Source: Bacteroidales bacterium (GTDB lineage: Bacteria; Bacteroidota; Bacteroidia; Bacteroidales; UBA932). From it: a DNA stretch of 64,000 nucleotides. Where the stretch lies: contig JAEEIQ010000087.1 in assembly GCA_016281435.1 (NCBI GenBank), positions 1 through 64,000 on the forward strand. The letters run 5' to 3'. The position numbers and the translations under genes were made by a program. Of this stretch, positions 8,079 through 16,359 are shown in pieces (position 1 is the first letter of the stretch; each line of letters begins with the position of its first letter). The notes under the pieces were generated by a model. The model saw only the letters and a list, made by a program, of their open reading frames with translations. It did no database searches and had not been told where the DNA came from.

Positions 8079-8150
8079 GGCCCGAGCCCGCGGCCGGAAA
8101 AAATGTTAAATATCGCCCGATTTGCGTTAATTTATAAATATGGTATGGGT

Positions 8151-8158
8151 TACCTTTG
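8151..8158 (+). promoter_or_regulatory. -7 box of the SusC/SusD locus
   Basis: TACCTTTG matches TAnnTTTG 24 bases before the first lipoprotein start codon. The -33 element is weak: the nearest TTTG is at 8121-8124, 26 nt away. A poor -33 is consistent with a promoter that needs an activator such as the HTCS at 20388-24095. Confidence 0.5.
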
Positions 8159-8182
8159 TGATTGGGTAAGACCCGACCACAG

Positions 8183-8599
8183 ATGAAACATTACGCTTTA
8201 ACACTCCTGACTTTTGCTGCGATCCTTGCTGCGGCCGTTTCCTGCGAAAAGACGCAGACGACCGACACCCGTGAGTTCGCCCTGTACTACATGGGCGTGA
8301 CGAAAGTCCATCCCGGCGAGGGCGTGGCGGTGACGCCCTCCTACATAGGCCCGCAGCCGACCGCCTTCCAGATCTATGCCATCTCCCGCAACGGTGTGGC
8401 CTACTACAATCCCAAGCTGGACGGTCCCATCGGGGCTGACTATTCCTTCCAGGTGGACGGGACGAGCGGCACCTTCCGTCTCCAGAAGACAGCTTCCCTG
8501 AAGGACGGTACCTATGTCGTCAGCATTTCCTGCGAGGCCGCTGGGAAGAAGTGGGAATACCCGGAAGCCGTGACCGTGAACATGCTTAAAGCCGACTGA
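8183..8599 (+). CDS. Small surface lipoprotein, first gene of the SusC/SusD locus
   Basis: This 138-residue protein starts MKHYALTLLTFAAILAAAVSC with a lipobox ending at Cys21. The mature part looks like one Ig-like or cadherin-like beta domain, with GEGVAVTPSYIGPQPTAFQI followed by GTYVVSIS near the end. I chose ATG 8183 because the upstream codons are not leader-like. It precedes susC by only four bases and is clearly in the operon. Position and type suggest an accessory glycan-binding or assembly protein of the SusCD complex, but I recognise no named family. Confidence 0.75.
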   Translation: MKHYALTLLTFAAILAAAVSCEKTQTTDTREFALYYMGVTKVHPGEGVAVTPSYIGPQPTAFQIYAISRNGVAYYNPKLDGPIGADYSFQVDGTSGTFRLQKTASLKDGTYVVSISCEAAGKKWEYPEAVTVNMLKAD

Positions 8600-8603
8600 T
8601 GCC

Positions 8604-11600
8604 ATGAAAAGATTCTTTGCGGCCGTTGTGGCCATACTCGTAGCGGCGTCACTCCTTGCGCAGAACCGTGTGACCGTCAAGGGACGCATCACCGACGAAG
8701 CCGGCGAGCCCCTCCCGGGTGCCGCCGTCATAGAAAAGGGGACATCCAACGGGGTGCTCTCCGACCTGGACGGGCGGTACAGCATCACCGTAGCGGCCGG
8801 CTCCTCGCTGGTCTTCAGCAACATGGGCTACAAGGAGGTCTCGGAAGAAGTGGGACGGCGCGGCACCGTGGACGTAAGCCTCACCCCCGATACGACCTTT
8901 CTCGACGAAGCCGTTGTGGTCGGTTATGGCACGATGAAGCGCAGCGACCTGACCGGCTCGGTCTCGTCCGTGTCCTCGAAAGCCCTTGAAAACTTCCGCA
9001 CCGGCGACGTGGCCACGGCACTCGGCGGTCAGCTCGCCGGCGTCAGTGTGACCTCGGCGGACGGAACCCCGGGCGGCGGATACCAGATCCTGATACGCGG
9101 TGTCGGCACCGTCAACGGGGACGCTTCCCCTCTCTATATCGTGGACGGGTTCGAGGTCAGCAACATCGACTACCTTGCCCAGCAGGACATCTTCTCGATC
9201 GAGGTCCTCAAGGATGCGTCGGCTTCGGCCATCTACGGGGCGCGCGCCGCCAACGGCGTCGTGCTCGTCACGACGAAGTCCGGCGCCGAAGGCAAGACCC
9301 AGGTGTCCTACAACGGCTCGATGAGCTACCGTGTCCTTTCCAAGCGGCTCGAAGTTCTATCAGCCTACGAGTACGTGGCCTTGCAGCACGAGCAGAATCC
9401 CGGCGACGACTACCGCTACTTCAAGGCGGGGGTCGACGACGACGGCGTTCCGTACAAGTACCAGACCATGGATGACTACAAGGCCGTGGGCTACGGCATC
9501 AACTGGCAGGACGTATCCTTCAGGAATACATGGTCCCAGAATCACGACATCAGCATCAAGGGCGGCACGAAGACTTCCAGTTTCACGGCGTCCTTCTCCC
9601 ATTTCGACGAGAACGGCATCTATGCCAACAGCGGCTACATCAAGGATGCGGGCAGGCTGAAGTTCCGCCGCCAGCTCACGAAGAACGTGACTGCGGATGC
9701 CAACGTGAATTTCACGAAACAGAACAAGTACGGCATGGGGACGAGCGGCTACACGCTCATCAACGTCCTGCAATACCGTCCCACCGGAGGCCTGAAACTC
9801 AGCGACGATCGCCTCCTCGGATCGGCCTTCGACCCCGACGAGGACAACTCCTACAACGACCGCTACAATCCCCTGAAGGCCGCTTATACCACCGACGCAT
9901 CGACCGTTACCTACACATGGATGGCCAACGGATCCCTGACCTGGAATATCATCGAGGGCCTGAGTTTCAAGGTCTCCGGCAGCTGGAACCAGGCCAACAT
10001 GCGCCAGGACAGTTTCTACCATTCCGACAGCCAGCAGGCCCTCCGCTCCGGAGGCGCTTACGGCCAGTCGAAGATGCAGACCGGGCTGCGCTACACCGTC
10101 AACAACGTCCTCACCTACGAGAAGAAATTCGGCGGGAAGGGAAACGCGAACAAGATCATCGCCACCCTCGGCCACGAGTATTCCTACAACAGCACCGAGT
10201 ACCTTACAGGGCAGTCCAAGGAATTCCCTATCGACAATCTCGGAGTCCATCAGCTCAGCATGGGCAACATCGCGAGCCTTGTGGAGACTTCCTTCACCGA
10301 CAAGAGCCGCCTGTCTTACTTCGCCCGCGGCTTCTACAGCTACAAGAGCCGCTACATGCTGACGGGCACCATACGCGCCGATGCTTCTTCAGTCTTCTCC
10401 GGCGAGAACCGCTGGGGTTTCTTCCCCTCTTTCTCAGCCGCGTGGACCATCTCCAACGAGCCCTGGATGAAGGGCTGGAGCAAGAAATGGCTCGATTCCC
10501 TGAAACTGCGCCTCGGCTGGGGCACCGTTGGCAACGACCGCATCAGCAGCTATCTGTCGAGCGATATCTACACATCCGTAAAGTACGGCCGCGGCAACGG
10601 CCAGGTCACGGCTCTGGTACCGCGCCAGCTGGCCAATCCCGACCTCCGCTGGGAAGGCTCGGAGACCCTCAATGCCGGAATAGACTTCTCTGTCCTGAAA
10701 AACCGTTTCAGCGGGACTGTCGATCTCTTCCGCAAGGACTCCAGGGACCTCCTGCTCAAGCAGAACCTGGCCCAGGTCACCGGATGGGACTCGCAGTGGC
10801 AGAACATAGGCCAGATACGCAACGAGGGCGTCGAGATCTCCCTCAACAGCATCAATGTCTCGAAGAAGGATTTCTCCTGGACCACGGCCTTCAACATCTC
10901 CTTCATCCGCAACACTCTGGTCTCGCTGCAGGATGGAACCAAGTACATGTACTCCCGCAGCGGCTTTGATTCGAACAACACCAACAACGACTATATCGCC
11001 ATAGTCGGGCAGCCGCTCGGCAACATGTACGGCTTCGTCTTCGACGGCATCTACCAGTACTCCGACTTCAACATAGCCCCGGACCTGAGCGTCACCCTGA
11101 AGCCGGGTGTCGTCGACATGTCATCCCATGCCGGCGTCACGATGACTCCGGGCCATGTCAAGTACGTGGACGTCAAGAAGGACGGCAAGATCACGCCGGA
11201 CGACCGTACCGTTATAGGAAACGGCTATCCCGACTGGTTCGGAGGCCTTACCAACACGGTCTATTTCAAGGGTGTCGACTTCTCCTTCATGCTGCAGTAC
11301 AGCTACGGCAACGACATCTACAACGTCACGCGTTTCCGCACCACGAAGTCCAACAGCAAGAGCCGCAACATGCTCAAGGAGGTCGCCGACCGCTGGACGG
11401 TCTATCACGCATCCGACAACGTCCCTTCGCTGAAGGGCTACGTCACGCACGACATCTACTCCCGCTTCATCGAGGACGGGTCGTTCCTGCGCCTGAAGAA
11501 CATGACCCTCGGCTACACCTTCCCCGACAAACTCGTCTCGAAGGCCCGCATCAGCAGGCTGAGGCTCTACGTCACGGGCAACAACATCTTCTGCCTGAGC

Positions 11601-11720
11601 CGCTACACGGGCTACGACCCGGAAGTGAGTTCTTCTTCCAACCCGCTCATGCCGGGCCTCGACAACAGCAGTTATCCCAAGAGCACGGCCTGGATCTTCG
11701 GCGCCGAACTTAAATTCTGA
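8604..11720 (+). CDS. SusC/RagA-family TonB-linked outer membrane protein
   Basis: This 1038-residue transporter imports oligosaccharides across the outer membrane with its SusD partner, powered by TonB. It has a signal peptide (residues 1-20, ending SLLAQ) and a carboxypeptidase-regulatory-like domain at about 23-95 (VKGRITDEAGEPLPGA). The SusC signature DEAVVVGYGTMKRSDLTGSV is at 101-120. The plug covers about 115-225, with LKDASASAIYGARAANGVV, and the rest is a 22-strand barrel ending in KF. Length is typical. It sits between a small lipoprotein and susD in one operon facing an HTCS regulator. The glycan cannot be told from SusC itself. Confidence 0.97.
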   Translation: MKRFFAAVVAILVAASLLAQNRVTVKGRITDEAGEPLPGAAVIEKGTSNGVLSDLDGRYSITVAAGSSLVFSNMGYKEVSEEVGRRGTVDVSLTPDTTFLDEAVVVGYGTMKRSDLTGSVSSVSSKALENFRTGDVATALGGQLAGVSVTSADGTPGGGYQILIRGVGTVNGDASPLYIVDGFEVSNIDYLAQQDIFSIEVLKDASASAIYGARAANGVVLVTTKSGAEGKTQVSYNGSMSYRVLSKRLEVLSAYEYVALQHEQNPGDDYRYFKAGVDDDGVPYKYQTMDDYKAVGYGINWQDVSFRNTWSQNHDISIKGGTKTSSFTASFSHFDENGIYANSGYIKDAGRLKFRRQLTKNVTADANVNFTKQNKYGMGTSGYTLINVLQYRPTGGLKLSDDRLLGSAFDPDEDNSYNDRYNPLKAAYTTDASTVTYTWMANGSLTWNIIEGLSFKVSGSWNQANMRQDSFYHSDSQQALRSGGAYGQSKMQTGLRYTVNNVLTYEKKFGGKGNANKIIATLGHEYSYNSTEYLTGQSKEFPIDNLGVHQLSMGNIASLVETSFTDKSRLSYFARGFYSYKSRYMLTGTIRADASSVFSGENRWGFFPSFSAAWTISNEPWMKGWSKKWLDSLKLRLGWGTVGNDRISSYLSSDIYTSVKYGRGNGQVTALVPRQLANPDLRWEGSETLNAGIDFSVLKNRFSGTVDLFRKDSRDLLLKQNLAQVTGWDSQWQNIGQIRNEGVEISLNSINVSKKDFSWTTAFNISFIRNTLVSLQDGTKYMYSRSGFDSNNTNNDYIAIVGQPLGNMYGFVFDGIYQYSDFNIAPDLSVTLKPGVVDMSSHAGVTMTPGHVKYVDVKKDGKITPDDRTVIGNGYPDWFGGLTNTVYFKGVDFSFMLQYSYGNDIYNVTRFRTTKSNSKSRNMLKEVADRWTVYHASDNVPSLKGYVTHDIYSRFIEDGSFLRLKNMTLGYTFPDKLVSKARISRLRLYVTGNNIFCLSRYTGYDPEVSSSSNPLMPGLDNSSYPKSTAWIFGAELKF

Positions 11721-11725
11721 GAGGT

Positions 11726-13408
11726 ATGAAAAAGTTTGTGATACTCCTGCTTGCGGTCCTTGCGACCGGCTGCAACCTTGACGAGAAGCTTTACAACTAC
11801 GTCGACGAAGACGGTTTCATCGTCGATGCTGCCTCTGCGAACAACGTCCTCCTGGGGATGTACAGGCAGTTGGGCACCAATTCGCTGTACGGCTACTACC
11901 TGTCAATCATCTACGACCTCCCTACCGACATCGCGAAGGTCGACGGCCACCAGAACGTCAACAACCGCGACATCTGCCTTAATGCCCATACTCCTTCCCA
12001 CGCCTATCTCCTGAGCACATGGGGCGCCGCATACAAGGAAATCTACTATGCCAACGACTTCATGGAAAGGGTGGCCAAGGCCAGGCCGGGCATGACCGAA
12101 GCCGACCAGCAGAAGGTCGATGTCTATGTCGCCGAGGCGAGGACCCTCAGGGCCCTGATGTACTTCGAGCTGACGCGCCTTTTCGGCGACATAGCCCTGC
12201 TGACGACGACGGAAGAGTCTCACCGCCATCCTTCCACCTTCGAGCAGATTCCGTCCGCACAGATTTACGACTTCGTGGAGACCGAACTCCGGGAAGCCGC
12301 CGAAGCCCTTCCCTGGGCCATGCAGGATGCCGTCAGGGATGACAATTCCTTCATGGTCTCCCGCGAAAGCGCCCTCGGCATTCTCGCCCGGGCCCTTGTC
12401 ACCCGCGCGGGAGAACCGCTGAAAGACGCGAGCAAGTGGAGGGAGGCCGCGGATGTGTGCCGGCGGATTATCAAGGAAGGCGGGCACTCCCTGCTGAAGA
12501 ACTACGAAGACCTCTGGAGGAACGTCTGCAACGGAGTCTGGGATCCCACCGAGAGCCTGTTCCAAATCAGCTTCTATTCCCCGACCCTCTCCAGCAATTC
12601 CTCGCAGAACAACAGCGGGTACATAGGAAAGTGGAACGGAGTCTATGTCGTGACGAACACTTCGCCGCTCGTGCGCGTCGACGCACGCTATAGGGCCCTT
12701 CCGACCTTCATGGGTTCCTGGAAGGACTACGACAAGGATCTCAGGTGGTCCCTCAGCGCCGCCGACTACTACTATGACGGTACGACGAAGAAGAGCATCA
12801 GCACCTATTCCAACAAGGACATAAGCTTCGAAAAGGCCATGGCCGACGGCGCCCAGACGGGATACCGCCAGCCTTTCAAGGACGGCCTCTACGTGGCTAA
12901 ATACGACCTCACGAAGTACGTTCCCATGGACAAGCAGATATCCGAGGGCAACTACTCGAACGCCAACTGGTATCTCCTGCGTTACGCCGACGTCCTGCTG
13001 ATGTATGCGGAGGCCCTCAACGAGGCTGACGGTGCCCCTGCCGATTCCGCCTATGCCGCAGTCAATGCGGTACGCCGCCGCGGTTTCGGCCTTCCGGAGA
13101 ACGACGCTTCCGGCGTGGCGGACCTTCCCGCAGGCATGACCCAGGCGCAGTTCCGCCAGGCCATACGCGACGAGCGTGCCTACGAGCTCTGCTTCGAGGG
13201 GCAGCGCAAACAGGACCTCATCCGCTGGGGTATCTATTATGACAGCGTGATGAACACATACAACAGTCTGGAAGGATGGAGGGAAGGTTTCGGGGCGTAT
13301 TACCTTGCCGGAGAATTTACGATCTGCGGCAGGCATGAAATCCAGCCAATCCCGCAGACAGAACTCGACCTTATGAAAAAATTCAAACAAAACCCCGGAT
13401 GGGAATAA
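11726..13408 (+). CDS. SusD/RagB-family glycan-binding lipoprotein
   Basis: This 560-residue surface lipoprotein has the lipobox at Cys16 (LAVLATGC). It contains the family's N-terminal TPR-like region (ARTLRALMYFELTRLFGDIAL at about residues 136-156) and the C-terminal RagB/SusD segment with NWYLLRYADVLLMYAEALNEAD and ERAYELCFEGQRKQDLIRWG. The protein acts as a lid on the SusC barrel and captures the glycan. It starts five bases after susC and is followed after two bases by another lipoprotein gene, so the operon is tight. Length and motif order are standard. Confidence 0.97.
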   Translation: MKKFVILLLAVLATGCNLDEKLYNYVDEDGFIVDAASANNVLLGMYRQLGTNSLYGYYLSIIYDLPTDIAKVDGHQNVNNRDICLNAHTPSHAYLLSTWGAAYKEIYYANDFMERVAKARPGMTEADQQKVDVYVAEARTLRALMYFELTRLFGDIALLTTTEESHRHPSTFEQIPSAQIYDFVETELREAAEALPWAMQDAVRDDNSFMVSRESALGILARALVTRAGEPLKDASKWREAADVCRRIIKEGGHSLLKNYEDLWRNVCNGVWDPTESLFQISFYSPTLSSNSSQNNSGYIGKWNGVYVVTNTSPLVRVDARYRALPTFMGSWKDYDKDLRWSLSAADYYYDGTTKKSISTYSNKDISFEKAMADGAQTGYRQPFKDGLYVAKYDLTKYVPMDKQISEGNYSNANWYLLRYADVLLMYAEALNEADGAPADSAYAAVNAVRRRGFGLPENDASGVADLPAGMTQAQFRQAIRDERAYELCFEGQRKQDLIRWGIYYDSVMNTYNSLEGWREGFGAYYLAGEFTICGRHEIQPIPQTELDLMKKFKQNPGWE

Positions 13409-13410
13409 TT

Positions 13411-13884
13411 ATGAAAAAGAAGATCTTATTGCTCACGGCGGCGCTTGCTACCTTGTTGCTGCCGTACTCATGCGAAAAGCAGCCCAAGACTCCGAAGGAG
13501 GACCCTGTGGAGTTCACGGTTGAAATCAGCGACATCGCCATCCAGACCGCTTCTGTCAGCGTCTCTGCGACTGGAAGCCCCACGCTTGTCAGGATGGTGG
13601 ATGCAATCCGTCTTTCGGATGTGCAGGCCGCGCTGGGCAGCCTTGAGGACGAAGAGGCCGTCAAGACATGGATTACCCGCAACGGCTCGGCCATAGTCCT
13701 GCCCTACGATTCGGCTGCAAAGGACCTCGAACCTGAGACCGATTATTTCATCGGCGTAGTGGCCTTCAACAAGGACATGGATGTCGTGGCGTTCAAGACC
13801 GCGACTTTCAAGACCCTCGAAGCCGGATCCATCGTCATCGGCGGTGGAAGCGGTGCCGGTTCCGTCAATGAAAACACCCTTTAA
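13411..13884 (+). CDS. Lipoprotein of unknown function in the SusC/SusD locus
   Basis: This 157-residue protein has a signal and lipobox ending at Cys21 (LLLPYSC). Residues 35-140 look like a beta-sandwich of fibronectin or PKD type, with EISDIAIQTASVSVSATGSPT and the family-like DLEPETDYFIGVVAFN strand. It ends in a Gly/Ser tail (GGGSGAGSVNENTL). I chose ATG 13411 over 13399, where the longer form would overlap susD. Its place directly after susD is where SusE/SusF-type surface glycan-binding proteins are usually found, but no carbohydrate-binding family is recognisable. Confidence 0.7.
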   Translation: MKKKILLLTAALATLLLPYSCEKQPKTPKEDPVEFTVEISDIAIQTASVSVSATGSPTLVRMVDAIRLSDVQAALGSLEDEEAVKTWITRNGSAIVLPYDSAAKDLEPETDYFIGVVAFNKDMDVVAFKTATFKTLEAGSIVIGGGSGAGSVNENTL

Positions 13885-13896
13885 AGAGACTCCGGT

Positions 13897-16212
13897 ATGA
13901 AACGCAATAAACTTATACTCGCAGTCCTGGCCCTCTCTGCGGCCACCCTGCTTTCCTGCTCGAGGCAGTTCGATGAAAACGGTCCCGCGCCGCAGAAGGC
14001 CCCGCGCCTCCTTTTCGAAGGCGGATTCGCTTCGACCCGTACGGCATTCGGCGCCGCCGAAGACGGTGTCTACCATCTGACCTGGTCCAAGGGCGATGCC
14101 ATCGGCATCTTCTCTTTCGACCAGACGGAGACCATGAACGAGAACATGAAGGCCGAGCTGCTGGAAGCCTCGGTGGGTATGTCGAACGGCCTCTTCGCCC
14201 CTGTGGACAACATCTATACGGTTCCGGCGGAAGAGGAGGGCGCAGACCCCGTTACCGTGGTCGAGACCATCACCTATCCCCAGTACAGCGACGAGCAGTT
14301 CTTCATCTACTATCCTTGGGTGAAAGGCACGACCATCGATGTCGAGACCGCTTCCGTCAAGGGAGAACTTGCCTCCAGGCAGTTCCAGGATGCAGTAGGC
14401 GACAAGAAGATCGGCCCCAACGGCTTCTCCACCGCGATGGCCTCCGTCAAGGCGGGCGAGAACAAGGTATCCTTCACCCTCACGCACCGCATGGCCTACA
14501 TCTGTTTCAAGGCGACCTCGACAGAGCTTGCAGGATATCAGATCCATTCCGTCCAGCTCTTCGACATGAAGAAGGAAGCCTCGCTGGTGGGCTCCTGGTC
14601 ATACAATCCCCAGACCGGCGAACTGACTTCGGACGCTTCCGGAAAGTATTCTGCCAGCGTAGAGGTCTCCAAACATGATTTCAGCGCCGCGCCTTCCGCG
14701 AGCGAACTGTATCTTACCGTCCTTCCGGGCGATTATTCCGCGGCCGAGATGTGGGTTTCCGTGAGCTTCATCCGCGAAGACGGGCAAAGCGTCACGATCC
14801 CGAAGCGCTTCGAAAAGGCCTGCAAGTTCCCTGCAGGCACCCTTACGACCATCGATCTCGGGGACCTGAAGACCACGGACATCGACTGCCCCTGGTACGA
14901 GCCGACCGAGAAGAGGGACCTTGTGGGCTACTATGCCTACGGCCATGCCAACACCTACTACGCCGTCCGTCCTGTCCGTTCTGAAGAGGACAAGGCCGCC
15001 GGTACCTACACTTACACCACCGTCCACATCGACGCGAAGGCGAGGGGAGATTTCAGCCGCGTAGTCGAGCCGAAGTACTACGCCCTGCTTTCCCCGTCCG
15101 AAATGGGCTGCGGCAGCAAGGCCACGGGCGTGCGCCGCTTCCTCTCGCTCGAGCCTGAAGGAGGCAATACGGCCACGCGCAGGGAAGAGATTCCCACCCA
15201 TTCTCTGGGCGCCGACTACAGTTTTGACGTCTATGTCCTCGACCAGGGCTATTGCACCGGCCGCTGGGGCACCGTCGCCATCTACGACAAGGACTACAAC
15301 ATCATCTGGTCATACATGGTCATAGGCTACGTTCCCGACGACGAGCCCCAGGATATAGTCTATCCCGAGGGATTCACCCTGATGGACCGCTATCTCGGCC
15401 AGGCTTACGGCCCGAAGAAGGCTGCGGAGCTCGGCAAATTCGACGACCCGGCCTGCGCCTACTTCCAGTGGGGAAGGAAGGACCCTCTGACATGGACCAA
15501 CACGAACGGCCTTGTATACTACACTTTCCAGGATGCCGATGAGAGCGTTTCGATCGAGACGGCCATCCATAACCCGACCACCGTCTACGGTTACAACAAC
15601 GAAGTCGGCCGCAATACCTATGGCGACTGGCAGCAGGCGGACGGACAGAGAAACGATCTCTGGGGAGGCTACAACAACACGGAGAAAGAGTGGTATGATC
15701 CCGATGAGAAGGGCCACAAGACCATCTTCGACCCCTGCCCGGACGGCTACCGCGTGCCGGACAGCAAGGTCTTCAAGACCATCAGCGAGAAGGCTCTCAC
15801 CTGGGAGTCCACCAACAAGTCCACTCTCCAGGTGCACGACCCGGAGAGCGAGGGCTACTACCTTAATCCCAAGTCCCCCTGGTTCAATACTTCTTCCGGA
15901 AAGGGCGAGACCGTCCTCGCGGTTCCCGTGGACGGAGCTCCGTTCGTCTATTCGGAAGATGGCAAGTCGTACGACATCTGGCCCTGGGCCGGTTTCCTCT
16001 ACGGAAGCGGCAGCTACACGAAGAGGTCAGGTTCCGTCTGTGACTATAACCTCGAAGCCTGGGCCAATGCCTTCTGCAACTCCGACCAGAAGCACCACGG
16101 GCGCGCAACCTGTCTCGAGTACGGCTACTGGTCCGCGGCCATTTACCGCAGTGACCGCCACTCCGCCCAGAAGGCCCAGCGTAACAGCATAAGATGCCAG
16201 AAAGAAGATTAA
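13897..16212 (+). CDS. Fimbrillin-like lipoprotein with C-terminal FISUMP domain
   Basis: This 771-residue protein has a lipobox at Cys21 (ATLLSC). The N-terminal half has the fimbrillin/Mfa-like pattern: TRTAFGAAEDGVYHLTWSKGD near residue 48, and a SFTLTHRMAYICFKAT strand. The C-terminal about 280 residues are a FISUMP domain, marked by LMDRYLGQAY, CAYFQWGRKDPLTW, IFDPCPDGYRVPDSKVF and RNSIRCQKED at the end. Such lipoproteins are surface exposed and may bind ligand or form fimbria-like structures. It follows the 13411 lipoprotein by 12 bases. A shorter relative is encoded at 16360. No enzyme motif is visible. Confidence 0.85.
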   Translation: MKRNKLILAVLALSAATLLSCSRQFDENGPAPQKAPRLLFEGGFASTRTAFGAAEDGVYHLTWSKGDAIGIFSFDQTETMNENMKAELLEASVGMSNGLFAPVDNIYTVPAEEEGADPVTVVETITYPQYSDEQFFIYYPWVKGTTIDVETASVKGELASRQFQDAVGDKKIGPNGFSTAMASVKAGENKVSFTLTHRMAYICFKATSTELAGYQIHSVQLFDMKKEASLVGSWSYNPQTGELTSDASGKYSASVEVSKHDFSAAPSASELYLTVLPGDYSAAEMWVSVSFIREDGQSVTIPKRFEKACKFPAGTLTTIDLGDLKTTDIDCPWYEPTEKRDLVGYYAYGHANTYYAVRPVRSEEDKAAGTYTYTTVHIDAKARGDFSRVVEPKYYALLSPSEMGCGSKATGVRRFLSLEPEGGNTATRREEIPTHSLGADYSFDVYVLDQGYCTGRWGTVAIYDKDYNIIWSYMVIGYVPDDEPQDIVYPEGFTLMDRYLGQAYGPKKAAELGKFDDPACAYFQWGRKDPLTWTNTNGLVYYTFQDADESVSIETAIHNPTTVYGYNNEVGRNTYGDWQQADGQRNDLWGGYNNTEKEWYDPDEKGHKTIFDPCPDGYRVPDSKVFKTISEKALTWESTNKSTLQVHDPESEGYYLNPKSPWFNTSSGKGETVLAVPVDGAPFVYSEDGKSYDIWPWAGFLYGSGSYTKRSGSVCDYNLEAWANAFCNSDQKHHGRATCLEYGYWSAAIYRSDRHSAQKAQRNSIRCQKED

Positions 16213-16223
16213 ATCCATATATT

Positions 16224-16343
16224 ATGAAAAAACATGTTTATTACATTGCTCCGCAGATGGAGGAATGCAAACTGGATCCGGAGGATATCCTCTGTGAGAG
16301 CCTCACGGGAAATCCCGGAGAATTTGAAGAAGAAATCTGGTAG
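16224..16343 (+). CDS. 39-residue small protein between two fimbrillin-like genes
   Basis: The frame opens with ATG at 16224, ends with TAG at 16343, and begins MKKHVYYIAPQMEECKLDP. Its pattern (basic start, a PQMEE-like segment, EDILCESL and an acidic EFEEEIW end) resembles short Bacteroidales peptides of the form PxMEVxxLxxED(V/I)(I/L)CxS. Those are often found beside fimbrillin or cell-surface genes, and this comparison is from memory of the pattern. It starts 12 bases after the 13897 gene and lies 17 bases before the 16360 gene, so it is in the operon. It has no signal peptide. The function is unknown. Confidence 0.6.
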   Translation: MKKHVYYIAPQMEECKLDPEDILCESLTGNPGEFEEEIW

Positions 16344-16359
16344 TATGGAGGAAAGGAAA

